Source: Amycolatopsis sp. FBCC-B4732
GTDB lineage: Bacteria; Actinomycetota; Actinomycetes; Mycobacteriales; Pseudonocardiaceae
Reading direction: 5' to 3'
Assembly: GCF_023008405.1 (NCBI RefSeq)
Contig: NZ_CP095376.1
Span: forward strand, 2,008,001-2,072,000
Length of the DNA stretch: 64,000 nt
The notes under the pieces were generated by a model that was given only the letters and a program-made list of their open reading frames with translations, did no database searches and had not been told where the DNA came from. Position numbers and translations under genes: made by a program. Positions 8,404 to 16,993 of this stretch are shown in pieces (position 1 is the first letter of the stretch; each line of letters begins with the position of its first letter).

Positions 8404-8901
8404 ATGACGGAAACACCTGTGAGCGGCCGGATAGTGGTCGGCGTCGACGGCTCGGACGCCGGGACGGCGGCGCTGGTCTGGGCGGTCGGGCAGGCCGAGA
8501 CCAGCGGCGCGGACCTGGAGGTCGTGACGGTCTGGACCTACGACGCCATGCTCGACGACGCTTCGGTGAACCGCACGCTCGCCGAAGCCCGGCGCGCGCA
8601 CGTGCACGAGCTCGAAAAGCTGGTCACCGCGGTGACGAAGGAGCACGCAGGCGTGCCCGCGCAGTGCTCGGCCCCCACCGGCGATCCCGCGGAAGTCCTG
8701 GTCGACCTGGCGAAGGACGCCACCATGCTGGTGGTCGGCAGCCACGGCAAGGGCAAGCTGCGCGAGGTGCTCGCCGGCTCGGTCAGCAGCGCCTGCCTGC
8801 GGCACGCGACCTGCCCCGTGGCCGTGATCCCGCCGCCCGCGCGCACCCCGGACAGTCCCCTCGGCAAGCAGCTGGCCGGGTTCGTCGCGGGAAAGCCCTG
8901 A
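8404..8901 (+). CDS. Single-domain universal stress protein
   Basis: A 165-residue UspA protein. The ATP-binding signature GSHGKGKLREVLAGS near residue 114 is the complete G-2X-G-9X-G-S form, and the first strand carries VVGVDGSDAG. It belongs to the ATP-binding Usp class and probably acts in dormancy or stress signalling like its tandem relative at 1073. An AAAGGAG ribosome site lies before the ATG. A broken sugar ABC ATPase gene follows after 7 bases. Confidence 0.92.
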   Translation: MTETPVSGRIVVGVDGSDAGTAALVWAVGQAETSGADLEVVTVWTYDAMLDDASVNRTLAEARRAHVHELEKLVTAVTKEHAGVPAQCSAPTGDPAEVLVDLAKDATMLVVGSHGKGKLREVLAGSVSSACLRHATCPVAVIPPPARTPDSPLGKQLAGFVAGKP

Positions 8902-8908
8902 ACCCGCC

Positions 8909-9600
8909 GTGACCGTCATCGCCGAACAGCGCGTCGAGGTCCCGGCCGGCCCGGCGCCGTTGCTGCGGATCCGGGGCGTCACCAAGAAGTTCGGCCCGGT
9001 GCAGGCACTGGCCGGCGTCGATCTCGACGTCCCGGCCGGGCAGGTGACCGCGCTGGTCGGTGACAACGGCGCGGGCAAGTCCGTGCTGATCAAGTGCATC
9101 GCCGGCATCCACGTCCCGGACGCCGGGGAGTTCGCGTGGCAGGGGCGGCCGGTGCGCATCCGCACCCCGCGCGACGCCGCCGCGCTCGGGATCGAGACGG
9201 TCTACCAGGACCTCGCGCTCTGCGACAACCTCGACATCGCGCAGAACATGTTCCTGGGCTGGGAAAAGCGGCGTCGCGTGACGCTCGACGGGGATGCCAT
9301 GGAGCTGGCTGCGAAGGAGACCCTGCACAGCCTGGGCGTGACGACGGTGAAGTCGGTCCGCCAGCCGGTCGGGTCGCTGTCGGGCGGCCAGCGCCAGGCG
9401 GTGGCGATCGCGAAAGCCGTGCTGTGGCACTCGAAACTGGTGATCATGGACGAGCCGACCGCGGCGCTCGGCGTGCAGCAGACCGAGGTCGTGCTGGAGC
9501 TGGTCGGCCGCTTGGCGGAACGGGGCCGGCGAGCTGACGAAGGAAACGGTCGTCGACCTGATGACCGCGGGCCGCTCCGACCGGTCGGGGCGCCCCGATC
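8909..9600 (+). pseudogene. Sugar ABC transporter ATPase with internal deletion
   Basis: The first 210 codons encode a normal first nucleotide-binding domain of the XylG/FrcA sugar-import type. It has Walker A GDNGAGKS, signature LSGGQRQAVAIAKA and Walker [13 protein letters not shown]. After LAERG the reading frame is lost. The family C-terminus reappears in another frame from about 9529 as [15 protein letters not shown]. About 45 residues that should lie between, including the switch histidine, are missing. The open frame then runs on antisensically to its purpose through the slipin gene. No permease or binding protein is nearby. I judge it inactive. Confidence 0.8.
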
Positions 9601-9620
9601 CGAACGAAGGGAGTCGCGTC

Positions 9621-10436
9621 ATGACCGTCTGGCTCATCATCGCCGCGGTCGTCATCGTCCTGCTGGCGTTGTCGATCCGGATCGTGAAGCAGTACGAAAA
9701 GGGCGTGCTGTTCCGGCTCGGCCGCGTCGTCGGGGTCCGCGAGCCGGGGCTGCGGTTCATCATCCCGGTGATCGACGTGCTGCGCCGCGTTTCCCTGCGG
9801 ATCGTGACGATGCCGATCCAGTCGCAGGGCATCATCACGCGCGACAACGTGAGCGTCGACGTCTCGGCGGTCGCCTACTTCCGCGTGGTGGACGCGGTGA
9901 AGTCGGTGGTGGCGATCGAGAACGTCCACGCGGCGATCGACCAGATCGCCCAGACGACGCTGCGCAAGGTGGTCGGCCAGCACACCCTCGACGAGACGCT
10001 GGCGGAAACGGACAAGATCAACTCGGACATCCGGCAGATCCTCGACGTGACCACCTCCGAATGGGGTGTCGACGTCACCTTGGTCGAGCTGAAGGACATC
10101 CAGCTGCCCGAGACGATGAAGCGGGCCATGGCCAAGCAGGCCGAGGCGGAGCGGGAGAAGCGCGCCAAGATCATCAACGCCGAAGGCGAGGCCCAGGCCG
10201 CGGCGGCGCTCGGCGCGGCGTCGGACACGATGATGGCGCACCCGCTGGCGCTGCAGCTGCGCAACCTGCAGACGCTGATGGAGATCGGCGTCGACCACAA
10301 CAGCACGGTGGTGTTCCCGGCCCCGTTGATGAGCACGATCGGTGAGCTGGGCTCGTTCCTGTCCCGCGAGGCAGCCGCGGCCACCCCCGCGAAGGTCGTG
10401 CCCAACGGCGAGCCCGCGGTCCTGGCACCCCGCTGA
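9621..10436 (+). CDS. Slipin/stomatin-like SPFH membrane protein
   Basis: A 271-residue prohibitin-homology protein. An N-terminal membrane helix spans residues 3-20. The SPFH domain follows at about 25-190, with the conserved stretches [21 protein letters not shown] and [12 protein letters not shown] charged coiled-coil helix rich in Ala, Glu and Lys lies at 180-215. Such proteins scaffold membrane microdomains and often partner with NfeD proteases, but no NfeD is present here. The ATG at 9621 follows GAAGGGAG. A longer in-frame start at 9561 would only add the ABC ATPase relic. Confidence 0.9.
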   Translation: MTVWLIIAAVVIVLLALSIRIVKQYEKGVLFRLGRVVGVREPGLRFIIPVIDVLRRVSLRIVTMPIQSQGIITRDNVSVDVSAVAYFRVVDAVKSVVAIENVHAAIDQIAQTTLRKVVGQHTLDETLAETDKINSDIRQILDVTTSEWGVDVTLVELKDIQLPETMKRAMAKQAEAEREKRAKIINAEGEAQAAAALGAASDTMMAHPLALQLRNLQTLMEIGVDHNSTVVFPAPLMSTIGELGSFLSREAAAATPAKVVPNGEPAVLAPR

Positions 10437-10446
10437 CCGGTGGTTC

Positions 10447-10493
10447 GTGAAGGCCGCCTTGGGGAACTTCACGTTCCTCAAGGCGGCCTTCAC
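10447..10493. terminator. Long bidirectional hairpin terminator
   Basis: Arms 10447-10467 and 10473-10493 pair in 20 of 21 positions, with one G-T wobble and a five-base TTCAC loop. The outer arm is GTGAAGGCCGCCTT. It lies 10 bases after the slipin stop and 10 bases after the stop of the convergent flavoprotein gene, so it should stop transcription from both sides. Confidence 0.85.
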
Positions 10494-10503
10494 GGCTTTC
10501 GGG

Positions 10504-11763
10504 TCACCGGGTCAGCCAGCGGGCCCAGTGGCGCGTGCCGAAGGCGACGGTGTCCCAGCCCCTCCCCGCGTGCACCGGCAGCCCGGCGCCGAACCGGCCC
10601 AGCACGTACGTCCGGAGGAACTTCCTGGCCGGCCGCCAGGCCACCGACGCGCCGGCGCGGTAGGCGTCGAGGGCCCCGGGGTCGACGGCCACGGGCCGCG
10701 CGGGGTCACCCGTAAGGGAAAGCGGGACCTGCGCGAACGCCACCTTGCCCGCCATGTCCAGCAGGCACGTGGCCATCGGCTCGAACCCGGGCCCGGGCAG
10801 GTGCGCGCCGGCGTCCACCGCGATCCGACCGGCCACCGCCTGGGCCTGCAGCAGGGACAGGAACGCCTGCTTGACGGGGAAGTCCCCGGCGTCGCCGGGA
10901 GCGTAGACGTCCGGGTGCCCCAGCACCTCCCGGCGGCTCTCGTCGCAGACGAGGAACCCGCGGTCGTCGGTGGGCAGCCCGTCGAAGCGCTGAGCGGCGA
11001 CGTGCGGCGGGAGCGCCACGAGGAGGTCGAACTCCTGGGTGGTGCCGTCGGTGTAGGCGACCTCGAGTTCGCGGATCTTGTCGGGCGCGGCTCCGGTGCG
11101 CCCGTCGATGCCCCGCGAGGTGAACTCGGCGGCCACGATGTCGTGCAGCTTGGGGCCGAACGCCGGCAGGTAGCTCTGCTCGGAGGTGGTGAAGGCGAGC
11201 TGGACGTTGTCGCGGACGTCGCGGTGGCGGAGCCAGTCGTCCAGGAGCAGCGCGATCTCGTACAGCTGTTCCGCGCCCTTGCTGCCGGGCGGTACGAGGA
11301 AGAGGACCTGCTGCTGCCGGCCGTGCCGCGCGTTCTGCGCGACCCACCGCAGCTGCTCGCCGAGCGCGTGCAACTGCCCCGGCGTCCGGACCGAGTGCGC
11401 GTGTTCGGCCAGGCCGGGCACCTCCTCGGGGCGCATCGCGGCGCCGGTGGCGATGACCAGGTGGTCGTAGGGAACCGGGCCGCCGGTGGTGTGCACGACA
11501 CCTCGTCCGGCATCGACGCCCTCGGCGGTCGCGACCCGGAAGTCGACTTCGCGGCGCCGCAACGGTTTCGCGAGCGGCAGGTGCAGCGGTGCCTCGGCCG
11601 CGCCGAAGGGCAGGTAGCTGCCGTCGGGCCGGAAGTAGAAATCGTCGCGGTCGGACACCAGGCTCAGCCGGACGTGTTCGGGACCCGCCAGCGCGCGCAG
11701 CGCGAACGTGGTTTCCAGCCCGGCGAACCCGCTGCCCAGCACGACGACGTGGGTGGGGGACAT
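10504..11763 (-). CDS. FAD-dependent pyridine nucleotide-disulfide oxidoreductase
   Basis: A 419-residue flavoprotein. The FAD-binding motif VVVLGSGFAGLETTFALR is at the N-terminus, the NAD-type motif is degenerate in the middle, and YAPGDAGDFPVKQAF near residue 285 is the second FAD site. It resembles the SQR/NDH-2 superfamily, but the first redox cysteine of sulfide:quinone reductases is missing (the segment reads LVPPGSKGAEQLYE). It may be a quinone reductase of another type. The ATG at 11763 follows GAGGAAG. It is divergent from a WS/DGAT gene. Confidence 0.8.
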   Translation of the reverse strand: MSPTHVVVLGSGFAGLETTFALRALAGPEHVRLSLVSDRDDFYFRPDGSYLPFGAAEAPLHLPLAKPLRRREVDFRVATAEGVDAGRGVVHTTGGPVPYDHLVIATGAAMRPEEVPGLAEHAHSVRTPGQLHALGEQLRWVAQNARHGRQQQVLFLVPPGSKGAEQLYEIALLLDDWLRHRDVRDNVQLAFTTSEQSYLPAFGPKLHDIVAAEFTSRGIDGRTGAAPDKIRELEVAYTDGTTQEFDLLVALPPHVAAQRFDGLPTDDRGFLVCDESRREVLGHPDVYAPGDAGDFPVKQAFLSLLQAQAVAGRIAVDAGAHLPGPGFEPMATCLLDMAGKVAFAQVPLSLTGDPARPVAVDPGALDAYRAGASVAWRPARKFLRTYVLGRFGAGLPVHAGRGWDTVAFGTRHWARWLTR

Positions 11764-11854
11764 GACTTCCTCCGATGCTCCGGGGTTTCGGCAGAGGCCT
11801 CCACGATGCGGGCCGGTGGACTACCGAGGCAGGGCCCTCGGCCGTGGGCGCGGA

Positions 11855-11866
11855 GGACTTCCGGCC
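11855..11866. promoter_or_regulatory. DosR-like box before WS/DGAT
   Basis: GGACTTCCGGCC consists of GGAC, four bases and GGCC. It lies 38 bases before the GTG at 11904, close to where an activator would contact polymerase. This position supports the shorter start of the acyltransferase, because longer frames from 11775 or 11844 would place the box inside the gene. Confidence 0.4.
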
Positions 11867-11903
11867 CTTTTTCGGGGAACCGGCGAGGCCGGACAGTGAA
11901 CTC

Positions 11904-13430
11904 GTGCCGAACACCCGAAAGCTCGCCGGACCGCATCGCCGGATACCCGCGCAGGACAGCTTGTGGCTGCACCTGGACCGGCCGGAAAACCGCATGGTCG
12001 TCACCTCGGTGCTGTGGACGCGCACGCCGGTGGATCCGGCGCGGCTGCGGTCGGTCGTCTCCGACCGGCTGCTCGCCCGGTACCCGGTGTACTTCCAGCG
12101 GCCCGTGCCCCACGGCCGGGGCCTCTCCTGGGAAACCGACCCGGAATTCGACCTCGGCGAGCACCTGCTCGTGCGAGACCTGCCGGAGCCGGCGGACCAA
12201 GCGGCCCTGGAAGCGTTCGTCGCGGGCCGGCGTGGTGCGCCACTCGACCCGAGGCGTCCACTGTGGACCATCGACCTGGTGCGGGGCTATCGCGGAGGCA
12301 GTGCGCTGGTGTGCCGGACACACCACGCGATGGCGGACGGGATCCGTCTCACGCAGGTCCTTTTCAGCCTGCTGGACCCCCTCGACGGCGAGACCGCGCC
12401 GCACGCCAAGGTGGGTGGCGCCGGGCCGCACCGCGAAGCCGTGGCCCAGCCGGTGGTCCGGCTCGGCGCCGCGGTGCTGCGCGTGCTCGGTGACACCGGC
12501 GCGAAGGCGCAGCAGCAGGCGGCGCGGGTGCATCCCGTGCTGGAGTCCGCGGTGGCGCTGCCGGTGCTGGGCGCGACGGCCGTCGTGGGCGCGACCGGGG
12601 CCGTCGCCGGGTTCGTGTCCTCGGCGTTGAGCGGCGGGCCGCGGCGCGCGGTCGACACGGTCGCCGGCGCGGCGACGACGCTCTGGCACAGCGCCACCGG
12701 CGCGGGTGACCTGCTCGGGCCGTCGACGGCCACGGGCGTGTGGGACGGCGAACCCGGTGTCGAGAAGACCGCCGCCTGGGGCGACCCGGTCCCGCTGCTG
12801 ACGCTCGCCCGGATCGGCCACGAAACCGGGACGACCCTCAACGACGTCTGCACCGCACTCGTCGCCGGCGCGCTCGACCGGTACTTCGCCGCGCAGGGCA
12901 CCGCCCGCCCGGAGCCGTCGGACCTCGGCTGGCTGATCCCGGTGAGCTTGTCCTCCTTCGACGACGAGCTGCCGGCGGACTTGGGCAACCACTTTTCGCT
13001 GGTGCTGGCGCAGCTGCCGCTCGGCCGCCGGACGTTCGCCGAGCGCCTCGCCGAAGTCCACCGCCGGGTCGCCCGGATCCGCGACTCGTTCGAGCCCGCG
13101 CTGACGTTCGGCGTGCAGTACGCGATCGCGCAGAGCCCGGCGGCGCTGGGCCTGCCGGCGAGCCGCTTCTTCGCCGGCAAGGCGGTCGGGGTCCTGACGA
13201 ACGTGCCCGGCCCGCGCACCCCGATGACCCTGGCCGGCGCGCGGGTCGAGGGAATCGTCGGCTGGGCACCGTGCAGCGGCCACCAGGCGATCACGATCTG
13301 CATCTTCAGCTACGCCGGCGAAGTGCGCTTCGGGTTCGGTACCGATCGCAAGCTGATCCCGGACCCGGAAGCTCTGGTCGACGCGCTGGCGAAGGAGTTC
13401 GCCGAGGTCAGCCGTGTGCCGCGGGCCTAG
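11904..13430 (+). CDS. Wax ester synthase/diacylglycerol acyltransferase (WS/DGAT)
   Basis: A 508-residue acyl-CoA-dependent acyltransferase. The active-site motif HHAMADG lies near residue 152. The C-terminal domain carries NVPGPRTPMTLAG and the late motif YAGEVRFGFGTD. Such enzymes make triacylglycerol or wax esters as storage lipid; the mycobacterial DosR member is Tgs1. An Ala-rich insertion of about 100 residues lies between the two halves. The start is uncertain. GTG 11904 puts the conserved IPAQDSLWLHLDRPEN at the usual distance from the N-terminus, but no clear ribosome site is seen. ATG 11775 is the alternative. Confidence 0.85.
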   Translation: MPNTRKLAGPHRRIPAQDSLWLHLDRPENRMVVTSVLWTRTPVDPARLRSVVSDRLLARYPVYFQRPVPHGRGLSWETDPEFDLGEHLLVRDLPEPADQAALEAFVAGRRGAPLDPRRPLWTIDLVRGYRGGSALVCRTHHAMADGIRLTQVLFSLLDPLDGETAPHAKVGGAGPHREAVAQPVVRLGAAVLRVLGDTGAKAQQQAARVHPVLESAVALPVLGATAVVGATGAVAGFVSSALSGGPRRAVDTVAGAATTLWHSATGAGDLLGPSTATGVWDGEPGVEKTAAWGDPVPLLTLARIGHETGTTLNDVCTALVAGALDRYFAAQGTARPEPSDLGWLIPVSLSSFDDELPADLGNHFSLVLAQLPLGRRTFAERLAEVHRRVARIRDSFEPALTFGVQYAIAQSPAALGLPASRFFAGKAVGVLTNVPGPRTPMTLAGARVEGIVGWAPCSGHQAITICIFSYAGEVRFGFGTDRKLIPDPEALVDALAKEFAEVSRVPRA

Positions 13431-13699
13431 CGTCGCGGGCGCTGTCTCCTCGGGCAGGTGCAACGTCTTGCTGCCCATTTGACTCGCCCGCAGTTGCATT
13501 GCGAGGTCACCGGTCAGAATCCTTAAGCCGGTATCGGTCTCGCAGCGGCACTACCAGCCTGGCTGACAAGAAATCGTTGGTGTCGTAGACGACGGGTAGG
13601 CCCGGCCGAGCGGCGAGTGCCTTCAGAGCGTCGAGCTGGAGGCGAGTTGGCGCTCGGCGATACCGAATTCCGCTGAACGGCCGGCACGGTGCCGGCAGA
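13431..13699. other. Intergenic stretch with possible minus-strand relic
   Basis: No intact gene is present. On the minus strand around 13515-13655, an uninterrupted peptide-like stretch can be read, including LDALKALAARPGLPVVYDT. It has neither a start nor a clean end and may be the remains of a small gene. I do not recognise it. Confidence 0.25.
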
Positions 13700-15061
13700 T
13701 CAGCGAGCCGCTCCGCGCAGCGCCTGGACCTCCCGCTCTATCGCCTTCACGAGCACCTCGGTGTCCGGCACCGCGTCGGCGTCGGCCGTCACTCCGAACG
13801 TCACCTGGCCGGCGTAGCTGAGCATCGCCACGCCCACCCGCACGCGCAGCGCGATCGGGACGTACGGGTAGATCTCGACGATCGGCCGGCCGAGCGCCGA
13901 CAGCGGTTCGGCCGGGCCGCGCACGTTCGTCGTCACCGTGACGATGTTGCGCTGCGGCAGGTGGGCGGCCGCCCGGATCGCCCACGCCACCGGGGCGAAC
14001 GGCTCGTGCGCGGCCGTCGCGGTGAGCAGCGCGCCGGCCGCGGCCTCTTGGCCCGCTTTCAACGAGGCCAAGCGGTGGTGCACCCGGATGAGGCGCTGCG
14101 CCGGATCGGCCAGGTCGACCGGCAGCAGCGGCAGCAGGAGCGAAACCTCGTTGTCCAGCGCCGTCCTGGTCCGCACGGACACCGGGACGAGGGATCGCAC
14201 GCTGTCGGCGGCGGGTGTTTCCCCGCGCTGCAGCAGCAAGTCGCGGAATGCGCCCGTGACGGCGGCCAGCAGGACGTCGTTCACCGTGACGTCGAAGGCC
14301 CGGGCGACGGACTTGACCTCCGCCAGCGGCACCGAAGCCGTCGAGTAGCGCCGGTCGCGGCCGAGCGGTCCGGTCAGCCGGGACGGTGACGCGGGCAGCA
14401 GGGCCGAGGTCAGCGCGGTGAGGCCGCGGGCGGCGTCGCTGATCCGGCGGGCCAACCGGTTCGGGTGCAGCAGTTCACGGGCGACCAGGCGCGTCTGCTC
14501 CCACGGGGTGCGCAGCAGCGAGCCGGCGGCGTCCAGCAGCAGTGCGACGGCGCCCGGATCGGCAGCCTCGCCGCCCGGATCCGGGTCGGCCGGCGCGTCC
14601 CCGAACAGGACCGTCTGCAACCGGGTCGCCGCGAGCCCGTCGGCCAGGGCGTGGTGCAGCTTCGACAGGATGGCCCAGCGGCCGTCCGGCAGGCCTTCGA
14701 TCACCCAGAACTCCCACAGCGGCCGGTCGCGTTCGAGCCGCTCGCCCATCAGCAGGGCGACCAGTTCGCTCAGCGCGGCCCGGTCGTGCGGTGCCGGGAG
14801 CGCGACCCGGCCGAAGTGCGCGGGTGGGTCGAAAGCGGGATCGTCGACCCAGGCCGGGGGCCCGAGGTCGAACGGCACCGTGCGCACCTTCTGGCGGTAG
14901 CGCCGGATTCCGGCCAGCCGCGCCAGCACGGCCCCCTCGAACTCGGTCTGGGCGGGAGTGGGGCCCTCGGCGATCGCCACCGAGGCGATGGCCAATGACG
15001 AGCTGGGGTCTTCGTCCTCGATCTGGAGGAAGGCCGCGTCCAGTGGGCTGAGCCGGTCCAT
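13700..15061 (-). CDS. WS/DGAT acyltransferase, second copy
   Basis: A 453-residue enzyme of the same family as the one at 11904 but clearly different in sequence. It begins MDRLSPLDAAFLQIED, the standard family start. The active-site motif is HHALADG near residue 141. TTNVRGPAEPLSALG and YAGQVTFGV mark the C-terminal domain. It should esterify acyl-CoA with diacylglycerol or fatty alcohol at the membrane. It is the last gene of a same-strand run that starts with the APH-AAA kinase at 18540 and lies 9 bases after the lipoprotein gene. Confidence 0.9.
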   Translation of the reverse strand: MDRLSPLDAAFLQIEDEDPSSSLAIASVAIAEGPTPAQTEFEGAVLARLAGIRRYRQKVRTVPFDLGPPAWVDDPAFDPPAHFGRVALPAPHDRAALSELVALLMGERLERDRPLWEFWVIEGLPDGRWAILSKLHHALADGLAATRLQTVLFGDAPADPDPGGEAADPGAVALLLDAAGSLLRTPWEQTRLVARELLHPNRLARRISDAARGLTALTSALLPASPSRLTGPLGRDRRYSTASVPLAEVKSVARAFDVTVNDVLLAAVTGAFRDLLLQRGETPAADSVRSLVPVSVRTRTALDNEVSLLLPLLPVDLADPAQRLIRVHHRLASLKAGQEAAAGALLTATAAHEPFAPVAWAIRAAAHLPQRNIVTVTTNVRGPAEPLSALGRPIVEIYPYVPIALRVRVGVAMLSYAGQVTFGVTADADAVPDTEVLVKAIEREVQALRGAAR

Positions 15062-15070
15062 GACGTCCTC

Positions 15071-15724
15071 TCAGTGGGCGATGTCGACGACCACCCGGCG
15101 GATCCGGTCCGGCCCCGCCTGGGTGAAGACGCGGAACGGCAGCTTCGCGCGCACACCGACGGCGAACGCGCACTGGCCTTCGAAAGAGCCGGCGAAGCGG
15201 ACGGCACGCAGGGCCGGCCAGCTCGGCGTGCTCACCAGGGTGTCCCCGACCGCCGCCAGTGTGCGCCCGGGCTGGTGCCCGGCGTCGTCGGTGCCGAGCG
15301 CGGGCGCCCGGACGACGACTTCCAGGGCGGCGCCACCGGGAACCGGCAGCGGGTCGCCCTTCGGGTCGGAGGTCACCACGGGGACGTACCGCACCGCGTA
15401 CCCGGCCTCGGCGGGCCCGTTGACGTCGAAGACGACGCGGTCGAAGCACGTGTGCCGCCCGGAGCGCACGAGGTAGAGCGCGTCCCGGCTCGAGGTTTCG
15501 GAACTGCGTGCGTCCGTGCGCCACCCGGTGGTTTCCGCACACGACGGCGTCGCCGGCGGCGGCGCGGTCGTGTGCGTTCCGGGCGCGGGGACCGTGGCGG
15601 TGGTCGCCGGCGCCGGAAGAACCGATGCCGGGAGCGATGTCGACGGGGACGCGCCCTGGTCGGTCCCGCACCCCGCGAGAGCCAGGACGCTCGCCAGCGC
15701 CACGAACACCATCGGGGCGCGCAC
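15071..15724 (-). CDS. AMIN-like lipoprotein
   Basis: A 217-residue exported lipoprotein. The signal peptide ends in the lipobox LALAGC, so Cys19 should be lipidated. A Thr/Pro/Ala-rich linker of about 45 residues follows. The folded part from about residue 65 has the pattern DRVVFDVNGPAEAGYAVRYV and ends in RRVVVDIAH, as in AMIN-like proteins of actinobacteria. The function is unknown, though such domains often bind the cell wall. It lies between the SHOCT gene and the WS/DGAT gene in one operon. Confidence 0.8.
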   Translation of the reverse strand: MRAPMVFVALASVLALAGCGTDQGASPSTSLPASVLPAPATTATVPAPGTHTTAPPPATPSCAETTGWRTDARSSETSSRDALYLVRSGRHTCFDRVVFDVNGPAEAGYAVRYVPVVTSDPKGDPLPVPGGAALEVVVRAPALGTDDAGHQPGRTLAAVGDTLVSTPSWPALRAVRFAGSFEGQCAFAVGVRAKLPFRVFTQAGPDRIRRVVVDIAH

Positions 15725-15726
15725 GG

Positions 15727-15966
15727 TCAGCTCGCCCGCGTCAAGGCGTCGCGGCGGCGTTCGTACTCCTCCTGGTCGATCTCGCCGCGGGCGAACCGTT
15801 CGTCGAGGATCCGCCGGGCGGTGTCGGCCGGGTCCGGGGGCTGCGAACCCCGCCGGGTCAAGACGACCGCGACGACCACGACGGCGGCCAGGATCAACAC
15901 CATCAGCAGGAGCATGCCGAGTCCACCGACCCAGCCCATGGCTGCGGGAGTGTGCCAGTACGGCAT
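15727..15966 (-). CDS. Short SHOCT-domain membrane protein
   Basis: A 79-residue protein with a single strong membrane helix at about residues 12-38. The SHOCT module is at the C-terminus, with the signature ILDERFARGEIDQEEYERR. SHOCT modules usually mediate oligomerisation or tethering. The ATG at 15966 follows AAAGGAG. It starts 14 bases after the nitroreductase stop, within a five-gene operon. Confidence 0.85.
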   Translation of the reverse strand: MPYWHTPAAMGWVGGLGMLLLMVLILAAVVVVAVVLTRRGSQPPDPADTARRILDERFARGEIDQEEYERRRDALTRAS

Positions 15967-15979
15967 GACGGCTCCTTTC

Positions 15980-16993
15980 CTAGTGGGACTGGAAATGCTT
16001 CGGGGCGGCTTCGAGCGGCTGCAGGACGTCGGCGAGGTCGCGGCGCGGTGTCGCGGGCAGCGGGTCGGCGTTGGCCGGTGCCCAGCCGACGCGCAGCACC
16101 ATCTGCGGGAACGACCCGCCGGTGACGTGCTCGGTCACGGACTCGCGGACGTCGTGCAGCTCCAGCGGCTCGGTGAGCGGGCAGGACGAGAGGCCGAAGG
16201 CGTTGGCCGTGAGCAGCACGGCGCTCGTCGCTTCACCGGCGCGCAGGCGCGACATCCGGTCGTCGGACGCCGTGCTCAGCACCAGCAGCACGGTTTCGTC
16301 GTCCTCGGCCTTGGCGTCGGGCGGCTGGACGAGGAGGGGATCGGCGAACGGTCGGCTCCGCAGCGCGCCAGGTGTGTCGTCCGGGGCCGGGGTGTTCCGC
16401 GCGGGCACGCCGTCCGGCGAGATGTGGCGGCCGCTCCAGGCGGCCAGTTCGGTGCGGTAGGCCGGGTCGCCGGTGTGCCGCCGCGAGGCCTCCTCGATCG
16501 CCGTCGCCAGGTAGTAGCGCGCCGAGTTCTCGGCGACCTGCAGCACCGTGCCTTCCAGCGCGGCGGCCTTGGCCATGGCTTCGAGGTGCCCGCGCGGCAC
16601 GGTCCACGAGCTGTGCCGGCGCCGGTCGGTGCGCCGCCGCGGGATCGCCGCCGCCATCGCGATCTCGTCCTGGTCCGGGTCGTGCCGGTGCAGCGTGACC
16701 GCGGCGAGGTGATCGGGTTCGTCCGGGTTCGGCAGCCGGTGGACTTCGGCGCCCCAGCCGAGAGCGGCGAAGCCCACCCGGAGGTGGTGCAGGGCCGCGC
16801 CGCAGCTGAGGATCAGGTCGCGGCCGTCCGGGTCGGTTTCGCGCAGCAGCCGGTCCTGGTCGGCGTAGAGGTGCAGGGAGCTCTGCCCGATGCGCCAGTA
16901 CCACGGCTGGGAGTTGTGCACCGACGGCGCGCGGACCGCCATCGCCACCGCGGTCTTGACGGTGAAGTCGTCCGGAAGTCCTCGCTCCATCAT
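15980..16993 (-). CDS. Acg-family nitroreductase
   Basis: A 337-residue flavin nitroreductase-like protein with the hallmark RAPSVHNSQPW near residue 22. The rest follows the two-lobed Acg family, in which a lid closes the flavin pocket and substrate reduction may be lost. DosR-controlled mycobacterial relatives include Acg (Rv2032), Rv3127 and Rv3131. The ATG at 16993 follows GAGG by seven bases and overlaps the stop of the kinase gene as ATGA, so the two are translationally coupled. A second copy lies at 22002. Confidence 0.9.
   Translation of the reverse strand: MMERGLPDDFTVKTAVAMAVRAPSVHNSQPWYWRIGQSSLHLYADQDRLLRETDPDGRDLILSCGAALHHLRVGFAALGWGAEVHRLPNPDEPDHLAAVTLHRHDPDQDEIAMAAAIPRRRTDRRRHSSWTVPRGHLEAMAKAAALEGTVLQVAENSARYYLATAIEEASRRHTGDPAYRTELAAWSGRHISPDGVPARNTPAPDDTPGALRSRPFADPLLVQPPDAKAEDDETVLLVLSTASDDRMSRLRAGEATSAVLLTANAFGLSSCPLTEPLELHDVRESVTEHVTGGSFPQMVLRVGWAPANADPLPATPRRDLADVLQPLEAAPKHFQSH

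Noticed and set aside
9561..9620. Earlier in-frame start for slipin
   Set aside because: The extra residues are the C-terminal relic of the broken ABC ATPase; ATG 9621 has a proper ribosome site and the membrane helix follows directly.
11775..11903. Longer WS/DGAT start at ATG 11775 or GTG 11844
   Set aside because: Both add non-conserved residues, overlap a possible DosR-like box and lack a ribosome site. They are not excluded, only less likely.
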